64,000 nucleotides of DNA, taken from IMG/VR virus record IMGVR_UViG_3300034682_000176, positions 124,001 through 188,000 of that record. The stretch is one strand, 5' to 3'. Source of the DNA: a virus. Position 1 is the first letter of the stretch; every line of letters starts with the position of its first letter. Shown here in pieces: positions 43,706-52,160 of this stretch. Under the pieces are notes generated by a model that saw nothing but the letters and a program-made list of their open reading frames with translations, made no database searches and was not told where the DNA came from. The translations under genes and the position numbers were made by a program.

Positions 43706-46138
43706 ATGACAACCTTGAACCCCCAACCCATCAGCCAAGATGTCTTGGCAGAGAAGTACCTGGCCGCAGGTGAAACCACTGCCGAAGATCTGTTCCGTCG
43801 TGTGAGTCGCGCACTGGCTGCTCAAGAAAATCCAGCAATCCAAGCTGAGTGGGAAGAGCGCTTTTTCAAGAACATGCAAACTGGTGCTATCGGTGCTGGT
43901 CGCATCATGGCCGCTGCTGGGTTGGACACCAAAGCCACGCTGATCAACTGCTTTGTGCAGCCTGTGGCTGATGCCACCAACGGCTACGACGAAGATGGCA
44001 ACCCTGGCATCTACGTGGCCCTGGCACAAGCAGCCGAGACCATGCGCCGCGGTGGTGGTGTGGGGTACGACTTCTCCAACCTGCGTCCCAAGAACTCCAT
44101 GGTCAAGGGCACCAACTCGTTCGCCTCGGGTCCCTGCTCGTTCATCAACGTGTTCGACGCTTCGTGCACAACGGTGGAATCGGCCGGCGCGCGCCGTGGT
44201 GCCCAAATGGGTGTACTGCGCATCGACCATCCAGACATCTTGGATTTCATCACCGCCAAGCGTGAAAAGGGTCGCTGGAATAACTTCAACGTCTCGGTGG
44301 GTGTGACCACGGCTTTCATGCAGGCTGTGGAAAACAACCAGTCCTGGGATCTGGTGCATCCGGCTGAGCCTTCGCAAGGCCAAAAGGACGGCGGCGCTTA
44401 CCAACGTGAAGACGGCGTGTGGGTGTACCGCACTGTGCAAGCGCAGGATCTGTGGAAGACCATCATGAAGTCGGCCTACGATTTCGCTGAGCCCGGCATC
44501 CTGTTCCTGGACAACATCAACGACGACAACAACCTGCACTACGCCGAGAAGATTGCTGCCACGAATCCTTGCGGTGAGCAACCCCTGCCTGCGTACGGCT
44601 GCTGTGACCTGGGTCCGATCATTCTGACCAAGTTCGTTCGCCATCCCTTCACCCCTGAAGCTTACTTTGACTCCAAGGCCTTCGTCGAGGCTGTTGGTAT
44701 CCAAGTGCGCATGCTGGACAACGTGCTCGATGCCACCGTCTGGCCACTGCCAGAGCAGCACCGCGAATCGCAAAGCAAGCGTCGCATTGGTGTGGGCTTT
44801 ACCGGTCTGGGTGACACCCTGATCATGCTGGGTCTGAAGTACAACAGCCCGGAAGGTGTGAGCATGGGTGAGTTGATCGCGTGTCAAATGCGCGATGCGG
44901 CTTACACAGCTTCGGTACAACTGGCCGTCGAAAAGGGTCCCTTCCCGCTGTTCAATGCTGACCAGTATCTGGAAAGCGGTTTCACCAAGCGCCTGCCAGA
45001 AGAAATCCGTGATTCGATCCGTAAGTACGGTATCCGCAACAGCCACCTGTTGTCGATCGCTCCTACTGGCACGGTGTCGCTGGCTTTTGCTGACAACGCC
45101 TCCAACGGCATTGAACCACCCTTCTCGTGGACCTACAACCGCAAGAAGCGTACCGTCGACGGCGGCAGTGCCCACTACACCGTGGAAGACCACGCCTACC
45201 GTGTTTTCAAGTCCATGTTTGGTGAGGATGCGCCTCTGCCCGAGAGCTTCGTCAGCGCCATGGACATGACTGCCACCGAACACGTCGCCATGATGCGTGC
45301 CGTGCAGCCGTACATCGATACGGCCATCTCCAAGACCGTGAATGTGCCTGCGGACTACCCGTTCGAGGACTTCATGAACCTGTACATGGAAAGCTGGAAG
45401 GCCGGCCTCAAGGGTTGTGCGACGTACCGTCCCAACGACACGCTGGGTGCTGTGCTGTCCGTGCAAGAACCTGCCAAGCCTGCTGAAACGCCAGCGGCTC
45501 CTGCTCCTGCTCCAACACCCGTGGCTGCTACCCCAACCCCCGTGGCTGCTGCTGTGGGTTCGTTGATGGTGGAACGTCGCCCTGAAGGTCCTCTGGACGC
45601 GGTGGTGGACAAGATCGAGTACTACGCCCATGACGGCGCACGTCGCTTGTACCTGGTGGTGAGCTTCATGAACGTCAACGGTGTGGAACGTCCGATCGAG
45701 TTCTTCATGCCTGTCGGCCAGACTGGTGAAAGCCAGCAATGGATCACCGCGGCCATGCGTTCGCTGTCGTTGGCTGCCCGTGGTGGTTTCCTGGAGAAAG
45801 CTCTGGAAGACCTGCGCAAGGTGGCTTGGGACCGCGGCGCCATCCGTTACGGTTGGCACACCAAGGACGACGGCTCGCGCGTGCCTCTGTGGCATGAAAG
45901 CGAAGTTGCTCTGATGGCCTATGCCATCCAATCCATCATCAAGTCCCGTGCCGAGCAATCGGTCGAGCACATCTACCAAACCGGAAAGGGCGTCACTGCC
46001 TATGCCGATAGTGTCCTCAAGGACGTACAACAAAAGGCCACTGGCAAGAAGTGTCCAGACTGCGGTGCGCCATCCCTGATCAAGAAAGATGGCTGCACGT
46101 TCTGCGAATCCTGCGGCTACCTGGGTAGCTGCGGCTAA
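43706..46138 (+). CDS. nrdJ: Class II (adenosylcobalamin-dependent) ribonucleotide reductase
   Basis: An 810-residue enzyme that would supply deoxynucleotides. The thiyl-radical finger loop shows Asn287, Cys289 and Glu291 in NPCGEQ; Cys82 (LINCF) matches the first redox cysteine and KGCATYRPN (about residue 570) the second region. No ATP-cone is seen at the N-terminus. A Pro/Ala linker (about 590-620) leads to a C-terminal domain with CPDCG and CESCG and a final Cys, the zinc/redox tail typical of class II enzymes. No NrdB-type radical subunit is adjacent, consistent with class II. The overall sequence looks bacterial, recalling betaproteobacterial NrdJ, so acquisition from a host is likely. 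The Shine-Dalgarno is weak. Confidence 0.92.
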   Translation: MTTLNPQPISQDVLAEKYLAAGETTAEDLFRRVSRALAAQENPAIQAEWEERFFKNMQTGAIGAGRIMAAAGLDTKATLINCFVQPVADATNGYDEDGNPGIYVALAQAAETMRRGGGVGYDFSNLRPKNSMVKGTNSFASGPCSFINVFDASCTTVESAGARRGAQMGVLRIDHPDILDFITAKREKGRWNNFNVSVGVTTAFMQAVENNQSWDLVHPAEPSQGQKDGGAYQREDGVWVYRTVQAQDLWKTIMKSAYDFAEPGILFLDNINDDNNLHYAEKIAATNPCGEQPLPAYGCCDLGPIILTKFVRHPFTPEAYFDSKAFVEAVGIQVRMLDNVLDATVWPLPEQHRESQSKRRIGVGFTGLGDTLIMLGLKYNSPEGVSMGELIACQMRDAAYTASVQLAVEKGPFPLFNADQYLESGFTKRLPEEIRDSIRKYGIRNSHLLSIAPTGTVSLAFADNASNGIEPPFSWTYNRKKRTVDGGSAHYTVEDHAYRVFKSMFGEDAPLPESFVSAMDMTATEHVAMMRAVQPYIDTAISKTVNVPADYPFEDFMNLYMESWKAGLKGCATYRPNDTLGAVLSVQEPAKPAETPAAPAPAPTPVAATPTPVAAAVGSLMVERRPEGPLDAVVDKIEYYAHDGARRLYLVVSFMNVNGVERPIEFFMPVGQTGESQQWITAAMRSLSLAARGGFLEKALEDLRKVAWDRGAIRYGWHTKDDGSRVPLWHESEVALMAYAIQSIIKSRAEQSVEHIYQTGKGVTAYADSVLKDVQQKATGKKCPDCGAPSLIKKDGCTFCESCGYLGSCG

Positions 46139-46443
46139 GCCCATAACCTAGAATGACACAGACCACCTGGATTACCTCCGGTGGTCTGTGTCTTCTTTCT
46201 GTTGTGATTAAAAATATTTCTTTGAGATTATAGAGTGGTCGCGCTGTTACATCTACACAGAACTTCAACCAGCGAATAGACCGTTTTTGACTGCAGAGTC
46301 ACGCTGGTATAGAAAGAGAATAAAAAGCGCGTGGAGGTGTGTTAAAACACCTGCAAGCATGATTCTTTACTCTCCTCTAAGAACTGGTTACGATGCTGCG
46401 CATGTCTTGAGCTATCAACTGCCAAACGCAAGGAGAGTAAGAA
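46139..46443 (+). other. Gene-free interval after ribonucleotide reductase
   Basis: This 305-base stretch contains the nrdJ terminator (46155-46200), A/T-rich sequence and a small hairpin near 46330-46350 (AGGTGT paired with ACACCT). No consensus promoter element and no credible gene are seen. Confidence 0.6.
46155..46202 (+). terminator. Rho-independent terminator
   Basis: A perfect 13-base-pair stem (46155-46167 with 46180-46192) with tail TTCTTTCTGTT. Confidence 0.88.
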
Positions 46444-46818
46444 ATGGAGAGCGTGATCAGTGCGAAAGTGAAAAAGGCGATAGAACTGTTCGATGGGTTT
46501 GACCTTCACAACCGTGACGACCAAATCGATCTGATGGCAGCGGTGACGTTCTTGCGATTGAAAGATCCAGAACGTGTGAAACCGCTGATGATGGTGGGTG
46601 CTCGGCTGTACGCTGCTTATTTCAATGCCCGGTTGGAAAAGCTTTCGGTCAAACCCGAAGACAATAGCGATTACGCCAATTGTCTGCGCAAGTCGTTTGC
46701 CGAGCAAGACATCGGTCAAGCCAACCAAGTCTTGACAGATATGTTGAGACCACCCAAACCGACTTGGGGTCAGCTGATAGCTAAACCAACAATGTTTAGC
46801 GTGTGGCTGAATAGCTAA
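46444..46818 (+). CDS. Small protein of unknown function
   Basis: A 124-residue helical protein with an AAGGAGAG site. Its size and composition resemble the following gene, with which it forms a two-gene unit (10-base gap). No recognised domain. Confidence 0.68.
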   Translation: MESVISAKVKKAIELFDGFDLHNRDDQIDLMAAVTFLRLKDPERVKPLMMVGARLYAAYFNARLEKLSVKPEDNSDYANCLRKSFAEQDIGQANQVLTDMLRPPKPTWGQLIAKPTMFSVWLNS

Positions 46819-46828
46819 GGAGTCTGTT

Positions 46829-47179
46829 ATGCACACCCCTGCCTACCAATGTGCGATGGCTCAGCTGAACCAGCTGGACCCTTCCAACATCGAAGACCTG
46901 TACCAGATGGTAGCGGCGTGTGTAGCAATCGGTCTGACTCACCCTCAGAAATCGATGATCTTAACCGGCATTACCGGTGTGTATATCGAGATAATGCGTC
47001 AACGCCGTGTCTACCGCTGGCACGGTGGGTCGTTTGGTGTCCACATCAACTACATCAAACTGCTTGAGCGCATCCACGACCGCATCGACCAAGATGCCGT
47101 GATTCGTCGTGTCCCGATGATGCGCCGGGCTATGGAACGCATCCAGTTCTTTAAGTCCCTTGATGACGATTTCACGTGA
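46829..47179 (+). CDS. Small protein of unknown function
   Basis: A 116-residue helical protein with a CTAAGGAGTCT site. Basic C-terminal half (RRVPMMRRAMER). Terminator directly downstream. No recognised family. Confidence 0.68.
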   Translation: MHTPAYQCAMAQLNQLDPSNIEDLYQMVAACVAIGLTHPQKSMILTGITGVYIEIMRQRRVYRWHGGSFGVHINYIKLLERIHDRIDQDAVIRRVPMMRRAMERIQFFKSLDDDFT

Positions 47180-47184
47180 AACAT

Positions 47185-47232
47185 CTCTCTACAGATGGCT
47201 TTGGCTGTCTGTAGAGAGGTATATTTTTTACA
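47185..47232 (+). terminator. Rho-independent terminator
   Basis: A perfect 11-base-pair stem (47185-47195 with 47208-47218) with a GTATATTTTTT tail. Confidence 0.85.
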
Positions 47233-47269
47233 AAACTGTGAGGACACCGCATCCTTTAAGTTTAGATGT

Positions 47270-47286
47270 GGGTATACCACACCTGT
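47270..47286 (+). promoter_or_regulatory. Possible promoter element (GGTATACCACAC)
   Basis: It shares TATACCACAC with the strong element at 40078 and lies about 45 bases before the ATG at 47318, just after a terminator, but lacks the upstream ACATA half. It may be a degenerate member. Confidence 0.35.
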
Positions 47287-47317
47287 GTTTGTAACCGTTC
47301 GTAAAAGGAAAGTCATA

Positions 47318-47740
47318 ATGACTAAGTTCCGTGTTTGGCTGTACTCGTTGTTTGAGCCTGTCCTGCTCAACTTTCTGATGCTGACCTTTCCTGGTGTCCG
47401 CCAGGATACGGTCCACTCTCTGATCACAGGGGCATCGGAAGAGCCTGAGCAAAAACCACGTGGTGGTGATTTGCAATCGATCTACAACAACGCTCGCAAT
47501 CCGCAAGCGTCGTTTCGGATCTTTCACCTGCGGGTCAAGTACTTTGGATGGGATATCAACCACGCGTTGAAAACACCGGATCGCAAAGATGAGATCCGTG
47601 TGGCTGGGTACGTCTACAATCTGCGGGAAATTTTCAACAACGCTCCCATGAAGAAGATCAGCTACCACACGTTCCACCGACGTGTGACTCAACAAGGCTG
47701 GGACCCTCGTAAGGCGTTGGAAACTCCTCCAAACAAGTAA
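47318..47740 (+). CDS. Two-module helix-turn-helix-like repeat protein
   Basis: A 140-residue protein; ATG 47318 has an AAAAGGAAA site, and upstream in-frame codons run into the terminator. Residues 1-26 are hydrophobic. Two copies of a repeated module follow: 51-87 and 100-137, each shaped as a helix with YN or FN, a short turn, then xxFxxRVxxxGWDxxxALxTP. The same module recurs in four genes at 51379-54012. The module resembles helix-turn-helix segments of phage homing nucleases, so DNA binding is a reasonable hypothesis. The amino-terminal hydrophobic stretch is unique to this member. Confidence 0.75.
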   Translation: MTKFRVWLYSLFEPVLLNFLMLTFPGVRQDTVHSLITGASEEPEQKPRGGDLQSIYNNARNPQASFRIFHLRVKYFGWDINHALKTPDRKDEIRVAGYVYNLREIFNNAPMKKISYHTFHRRVTQQGWDPRKALETPPNK

Positions 47741-47787
47741 ACCACGTTTGTGGCTGTATAGACCATGAAAACCTTGAGTGTCCAGCC

Positions 47788-47835
47788 ATCACCACCGCCT
47801 CCCGATATGGGTAGGCGGTGGTGATATTTGTTTCA
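47788..47835 (+). terminator. Rho-independent terminator
   Basis: A perfect 13-base-pair stem (47788-47800 with 47813-47825) with tail ATTTGTTTC. Confidence 0.87.
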
Positions 47836-47840
47836 TAGGT

Positions 47841-47855
47841 CTTTATATGCGGTGA
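47841..47855 (+). promoter_or_regulatory. Variant phage promoter element
   Basis: CTTTATATGCGGTGA differs at only two positions from the minus-strand variant at 30258-30274. It lies 47 bases upstream of the ATG at 47902 and just after a terminator. Confidence 0.5.
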
Positions 47856-47901
47856 CTGTCTAACGCTGTACAGACCCCTTTTCCACTTTTGAAAGATTGT
47901 T

Positions 47902-48651
47902 ATGCTAGACTTTTTCTCCTTCTCCAAGTTCTTGACGATCTTGAACCTGTGTGCAGCTTTGCTGATTGGTGTTGCCATCGGTGTTTACATTGGTTACCAC
48001 AATGGTCGGCGGTCTCGCAACCATTACGTCGAGAAAGCTTACCGTTACGCCACTGCGGTTGAAGAGTTCAGTCAGTGGTGTGCGCATATGCACCCAGCAT
48101 ACCGTTTGATTGCACGCCAGCTGCGTGCGGTCGGTGAAGGCGAAGCACTCAACGCTGGTTCTCCAGCTGGCTCTGAACCCTGCACTGTGAGTGGTTTGCG
48201 AACACAATTGGAACGCTTGGCCAATCTGTCCAAGAACCCTGAATACATGATCAATGAAGCTTTGCAGAAACTACGCTTCAAGATCGAAGGCATGCAAGAC
48301 CAACGCAAAAACAAGCGTGGTGGTGGAATCGATGCCGGCAGCGCCGTGATCACCAAAACCGACGTGCAAGACGCCATCACATCTGTGGCGCAAGAGCTGT
48401 TCATCAACCGCATGATCGACCAACACACTGCAGCTGAATTGGCTATCCCACAAGACCAGCTGCACCGCTTTGACGCTTTGACCCTACTCAAGCGCAAGGT
48501 CGAACGTCGCACTGGTCAAAACTTCAACTTCATGGGTAAGCGAACTACTTATATTGCTAAGGACCAAGTGTTGGAGCTGATTGATGATGCGCTGGACCAC
48601 GCCAGCTTCAAGCAACCGCAAAATCAGCAAGGTGTGACCCACTCTTCGTAA
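47902..48651 (+). CDS. Membrane-anchored helical protein of unknown function
   Basis: A 249-residue protein with one N-terminal membrane helix (about 10-31, ILNLCAALLIGVAIGVYIGY) followed by a basic Arg-rich stop-transfer (NGRRSRN) and a cytoplasmic helical domain. The Shine-Dalgarno is GAAAG. Residues 135-150 contain QRKNKRGG. It interrupts the repeat-protein cluster. No family recognised. Confidence 0.7.
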   Translation: MLDFFSFSKFLTILNLCAALLIGVAIGVYIGYHNGRRSRNHYVEKAYRYATAVEEFSQWCAHMHPAYRLIARQLRAVGEGEALNAGSPAGSEPCTVSGLRTQLERLANLSKNPEYMINEALQKLRFKIEGMQDQRKNKRGGGIDAGSAVITKTDVQDAITSVAQELFINRMIDQHTAAELAIPQDQLHRFDALTLLKRKVERRTGQNFNFMGKRTTYIAKDQVLELIDDALDHASFKQPQNQQGVTHSS

Positions 48652-48719
48652 AAATTAAATACATTTGCATATTCTGCGAAGAGCAAAACTGCTCCAACCA
48701 TCCACAAGAAGAACACTTC

Positions 48720-48989
48720 ATGAACGAACTGTTTTACCTCATTACCATCGCCTTGATTGTTCGGCTCACGCCAAGCAACGGTGTTGTGGGACTCATCTGC
48801 GACAACCGTGCAGAGTCGTTCAGCTTGCTGCCACAAACTCCCTTTGTGGAGTACGGCATGCAGCAGACTTTCTGCACTTTGTACAACCTTACCCGCTCCC
48901 GTTTTTCGCTTGTCAAAAAGCTTCTTCCTACCAATCTGGGTGATACCGACGCCTCGAAGTCACGAAAGTGTCTTGTGTACGTTTGTTAG
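48720..48989 (+). CDS. Small, possibly membrane-associated protein
   Basis: An 89-residue frame starting at ATG 48720 with an AGAAGAA site. The first 30 residues are hydrophobic; the rest is polar with four cysteines. Codon use is less typical than its neighbours, so it may not be real. Confidence 0.45.
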   Translation: MNELFYLITIALIVRLTPSNGVVGLICDNRAESFSLLPQTPFVEYGMQQTFCTLYNLTRSRFSLVKKLLPTNLGDTDASKSRKCLVYVC

Positions 48990-49060
48990 TTATCTTACAC
49001 CACCACCGTCCAATGTACCCCGTCCATTTCGTGTAAATTGCGAGGACGCACAGTGCTGCA

Positions 49061-49091
49061 CCACCATCCGCTCCTGGAGGGCGGATGGTGG
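49061..49091. terminator. Hairpin between convergent genes
   Basis: A perfect 11-base-pair stem (49061-49071 with 49081-49091) lies between the end of the plus-strand genes and the 3' end of the minus-strand RNA polymerase gene. T-runs are weak. Confidence 0.65.
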
Positions 49092-49113
49092 GCAGACTGG
49101 TTTATGCTTTACT

Positions 49114-50736
49114 TTATGCCGTCATGAAAGCCAAAGTGGCATCCAAGATGTCGGTGCTGTTGCTGAAACGGATCTTGCGTTCGTTGTCCAGGTAGTAGGC
49201 TTTGTTTTTCAAAAGCTTGCGCACCTCTTCGATGGCTTCGTCCGACAGCACAGCTTGCAGCGACATGGTGTCACCGTCAAAGTCAGCACCTAGCAAAGCC
49301 ATGTGAGACTGGTGAACGATCAAGCCGTTCACAAATGTGCTGTCCTTGTCGGGGAAGCTATGAAGCACTTCATCCGTGGGGTTCCACTGTTCATCCAGCT
49401 CCCGCACTTGCTTGTACTTGACTGTGGTGAACAGCTTCATGAACGCCGGGTAGATACCACCATAACCCTGGATGGGGTAGCGGGTCACAAACCCTGGCAA
49501 CTTGCCGGACAAGCGCGCCACACTCAGGTACAGCAGTTCCGTCATGGTGATCGGGGCTACGTGCTTTTTGTCCAAGTGTGCTGGCAGGTCACGGATGTCC
49601 TGGAAGAACTTCACGTACTTGCCGTCGTTGTACAGCAGTCCCATGCAGTGCTTGGAGCGGTTGGTAAACACGGGCAGGTGACGAGTGTCTTGCCGTGCGA
49701 AGTTGGCAATCACGGTCTCCAAGCCGTCGGTGGTCATCCAGCGATCGTAGTCCTTTTGGACGTGGCTGTTGAGGACTTCTTCCTTTTGCCAGGTCTTGAG
49801 GTTGGTCATGTAGGCAAAGGTGTTGTTCTCGCTGAACACCTGTTGCACATAACGGGTACGGATCTCGAACAACGTCTTAGGAGACGCGGCACGCAAGAAC
49901 TGGTGCAGACCGACACCGATGTCGTTCATACAGACCCGGTTGGGGTCAGAGATGTGGGTGGGCTCGTTGACCGAAGCCGTGATCACGTTTCGGGTCGAGT
50001 TGAACGTCTTGCGACTGAGCCACTTCCCCAGGATCAGTTTGTGCTTGCCTTCCAGCAGGCTTTGGATGTAGTCGTACAGCTCCAGAATACTCTTTTGCAG
50101 GTTGCTGTAGACATTGTCGTAGGAGTAAGGTGTGCGTCGTGCGATGTCGGCATCCACCAGCTGAGACTGCGCAAGGATGCGGCGGTAGAAGGTGTTGACT
50201 TCATCTTCTTCCGGCTTACCGTTCGGGCTGATGGTGTAGTCCCGCAAACCGGCCGGCATGACCAACATGTAGCGCAGCAAGTGCTTGTCCTCACCGACGG
50301 CCTTGTTGAAGAACTTGATGTTCTCGGTACGCTTGTCTGAAGCATTGGACTCAAAGCTCAAATCCGCCACGTGCTTCAAAAAGAACGTGTAGCCAGTTTG
50401 TGCGGTGGGTTCGTTGCTCTTTTCAAACTGACGCAGTTTGGGATTCCAGATGGCGGAGATCGAGCCATCCATGATGCCTTTGTAAAAAGACTTCAAGGTG
50501 ATGATGGTCTTGTACACCAAGGGGTGCAAGATGGGGTAGCGCAGATCGATGTAGCCAAACATGCGGGTGCGATGCTCGCTGCCAATCGGACCAAAGATCT
50601 GGGTCGAGAACAAACCATCTTGGTGGAAGTTGCTACCCTGACCAAAGATCTGCAGCTCCTTGATCTGACCCAAGCGCGATAGGTCAGAATCCTTGACACG
50701 CAACAGCGCGATGTTAACCGGTGGGAGTGAAGACAT
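49114..50736 (-). CDS. RNA polymerase beta-prime-like subunit, N-terminal part
   Basis: A 540-residue protein. The catalytic metal-binding motif is visible as GADFDGDTM (Asp485, Asp487, Asp489), matching NADFDGDQM of cellular RpoC. Upstream, ILGKWLSRKTFNSTRNVIT corresponds to the RpoC LxGKRVDxSGRSVI segment, and the RYPI block (RYPIQGYGG) to the region before the active site. The protein stops about 50 residues after the motif, as in the split beta-prime N-terminal subunits of phiKZ-like phages, so a separate C-terminal subunit should exist outside this window. Whether it belongs to the virion or the non-virion polymerase is not decidable here; proximity to virion genes slightly favours virion. 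It has a TGAGAG site. Confidence 0.9.
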   Translation of the reverse strand: MSSLPPVNIALLRVKDSDLSRLGQIKELQIFGQGSNFHQDGLFSTQIFGPIGSEHRTRMFGYIDLRYPILHPLVYKTIITLKSFYKGIMDGSISAIWNPKLRQFEKSNEPTAQTGYTFFLKHVADLSFESNASDKRTENIKFFNKAVGEDKHLLRYMLVMPAGLRDYTISPNGKPEEDEVNTFYRRILAQSQLVDADIARRTPYSYDNVYSNLQKSILELYDYIQSLLEGKHKLILGKWLSRKTFNSTRNVITASVNEPTHISDPNRVCMNDIGVGLHQFLRAASPKTLFEIRTRYVQQVFSENNTFAYMTNLKTWQKEEVLNSHVQKDYDRWMTTDGLETVIANFARQDTRHLPVFTNRSKHCMGLLYNDGKYVKFFQDIRDLPAHLDKKHVAPITMTELLYLSVARLSGKLPGFVTRYPIQGYGGIYPAFMKLFTTVKYKQVRELDEQWNPTDEVLHSFPDKDSTFVNGLIVHQSHMALLGADFDGDTMSLQAVLSDEAIEEVRKLLKNKAYYLDNERKIRFSNSTDILDATLAFMTA

Positions 50737-50881
50737 GTCGAAGCTCTCAAGATAGGATTAAAGGGTTCACAAAATCTAACCGACAGTGTGGTAAGACAAG
50801 TCAGGACTTGTCGAAGTGCTATTGTTTTTTCAAAATTATTGTACCTCTATGATGGGAGACTCGTTTGACCTGTATTTGGTT

Positions 50882-50898
50882 ACATATATAGATCACGA
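50882..50898 (+). promoter_or_regulatory. Phage promoter element
   Basis: ACATATATA, spacer GATC, ACGA; 59 bases before the ATG at 50941, in the region divergent from the RNA polymerase gene. Confidence 0.8.
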
Positions 50899-50940
50899 TG
50901 CGTACTGTCAACCACAACCTTTCACGGAAGGAACCTCTCT

Positions 50941-51120
50941 ATGTCTTCTACCACCACCGTCCCAGCCGCTTCCGGCTCTCAAGCGCTCAGCGCCTACGAA
51001 ACCCTCTACCAACTCCATGTAGAGAAACCGCAACCTTCAGCGGAACCCAAAAACGTTGCGGCGACCCAACAGCCGCGCGCCGTCCTGCGTCGTCGCTATC
51101 GTCGTACGGTGACCCGCTAA
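50941..51120 (+). CDS. 59-residue protein with Arg-rich C-terminus
   Basis: A short frame, ATG 50941 with a GGAAGGAAC site, directly downstream of a consensus promoter element. The N-terminus is Ser/Thr/Ala-rich; the last 15 residues are strongly basic (VLRRRYRRTVTR). The dedicated promoter and good site support it despite its size. The basic tail suggests nucleic-acid or membrane binding; function unknown. Confidence 0.65.
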   Translation: MSSTTTVPAASGSQALSAYETLYQLHVEKPQPSAEPKNVAATQQPRAVLRRRYRRTVTR

Positions 51121-51378
51121 TTCCTGGGGATGTAATTCCTATAGCAACATAACCTATCAGTAAGCCTCAGGACTCTTGTCCGGGCTGTGATATCACGCTG
51201 CGTTTAACACGCAGACCACATTGACAGTACGCGCACCGGGGTGCTTGACTCTTACGCAGGTCTGCACCCCACCCATCACAATCGAGCATCCGTATAGCGA
51301 CTATGTCGGTCGTCGGAGTCTAGGTTGTTTCACTGTTTAGAGGGCAGTGAGCCGTTAGTAACAAAAAGGAGTATCAAC
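51121..51378 (+). other. Gene-free leader with hairpins
   Basis: This 258-base stretch lies between the Arg-rich peptide gene and the repeat-protein genes. It has a CTGCG...CGCAG hairpin with a seven-base loop (51198-51214) and a GGGGTGC/GCACCCC hairpin (51238-51270). No promoter consensus. Possibly a structured leader or small RNA downstream of the 50882 promoter. Confidence 0.5.
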
Positions 51379-52137
51379 GTGAGAGCACCGGTTAATCAAG
51401 AGCTGATTAAAAGCTATCATCAATTCAACACCAAGAACGTGCCGCTGAGCGTGTTCTTGATGCGTGTCAACAATCTGCGCTGGGACGTCAAAAGAGCTGG
51501 CGAAACCCCTTACGTACCACGAACGGGCGGGCTTGTTGCACAATACAAAGAACTCTACGATCGCATCGAATCTCCAACTGTGGGGTTCGATGTGTTCTGC
51601 CGCCGAATGCGCAACGGCCGTGATGTCGAAGAAGCAGCCAAAGCTCCGAAGATTGAACCTTCTGAGCTGTACAGCTACTACCACCAATACCAAGACAAAC
51701 CAGCGGTAGGGTACACCACCTTCTTTAACCGCGTGGTGTCTTTGAATTGGGAGCGCATCAAAGCCATCACCACACCACCGACGCGCAAAATGAAACCGCG
51801 CAAAGAGGTACGTTCCAACACGTACCTGGCCATGTGGTTCAACAAAAACATTGAACGCGCCAAAGTCGATTGGAGCTGTTTTTCCCAACGTGTCTTCAAA
51901 GGCGGGTGGGACAAAGAAAGAGCTCTGACGACACCTTCCATGGCCGAGAATGAATCTCAGCTGCGCGCCTTCTACAACCAACACCCTGACTGTCCAGTCA
52001 ACTACATGACGTTCCACCGTCGTGTGTATGCCCTGGGGTGGGATATGCAGCGTGCAATCTCTACCCCAGTTCGTGACAACACCCGTTCGCAGCGTGAGCG
52101 CGTCGTTGTGAGTTCCCGACCATCCAAGTACAACTAA
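51379..52137 (+). CDS. Five-module helix-turn-helix-like repeat protein
   Basis: A 252-residue protein with a GTG start at 51379 after a strong AAAAAGGAGT site. Nearly the whole chain is five modules of about 45 residues, each with a helix, a short turn, xxFxxRVxxxxWDxxxAxxTP and a variable linker. The fourth and fifth are the clearest (FSQRVFKGGWDKERALTTP; FHRRVYALGWDMQRAISTP). The second is degenerate (RMRNGRDVEEAAKAP). The C-terminal 25 residues are basic. It forms a tight cluster with the next three genes (gaps 16-23 bases). Sequence-specific DNA binding is a hypothesis. Confidence 0.75.
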   Translation: MRAPVNQELIKSYHQFNTKNVPLSVFLMRVNNLRWDVKRAGETPYVPRTGGLVAQYKELYDRIESPTVGFDVFCRRMRNGRDVEEAAKAPKIEPSELYSYYHQYQDKPAVGYTTFFNRVVSLNWERIKAITTPPTRKMKPRKEVRSNTYLAMWFNKNIERAKVDWSCFSQRVFKGGWDKERALTTPSMAENESQLRAFYNQHPDCPVNYMTFHRRVYALGWDMQRAISTPVRDNTRSQRERVVVSSRPSKYN

Positions 52138-52160
52138 TCCACCCCGTAAAGCGTATAGTC

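Noticed and set aside
46287-46502. 71-codon frame before the 46444 gene
   Set aside because: No ribosome-binding site; it overlaps the real gene in another frame and has an atypical Arg/Trp-rich composition.
49303-50340. 345-codon plus-strand frame opposite the RNA polymerase gene
   Set aside because: It is antisense to a clearly identified polymerase gene and has no start signals.
51198-51214. tRNA-like anticodon arm (five-pair stem, seven-base loop)
   Set aside because: No acceptor stem, D-arm or T-arm with the GTTCGA-type motif can be placed around it.
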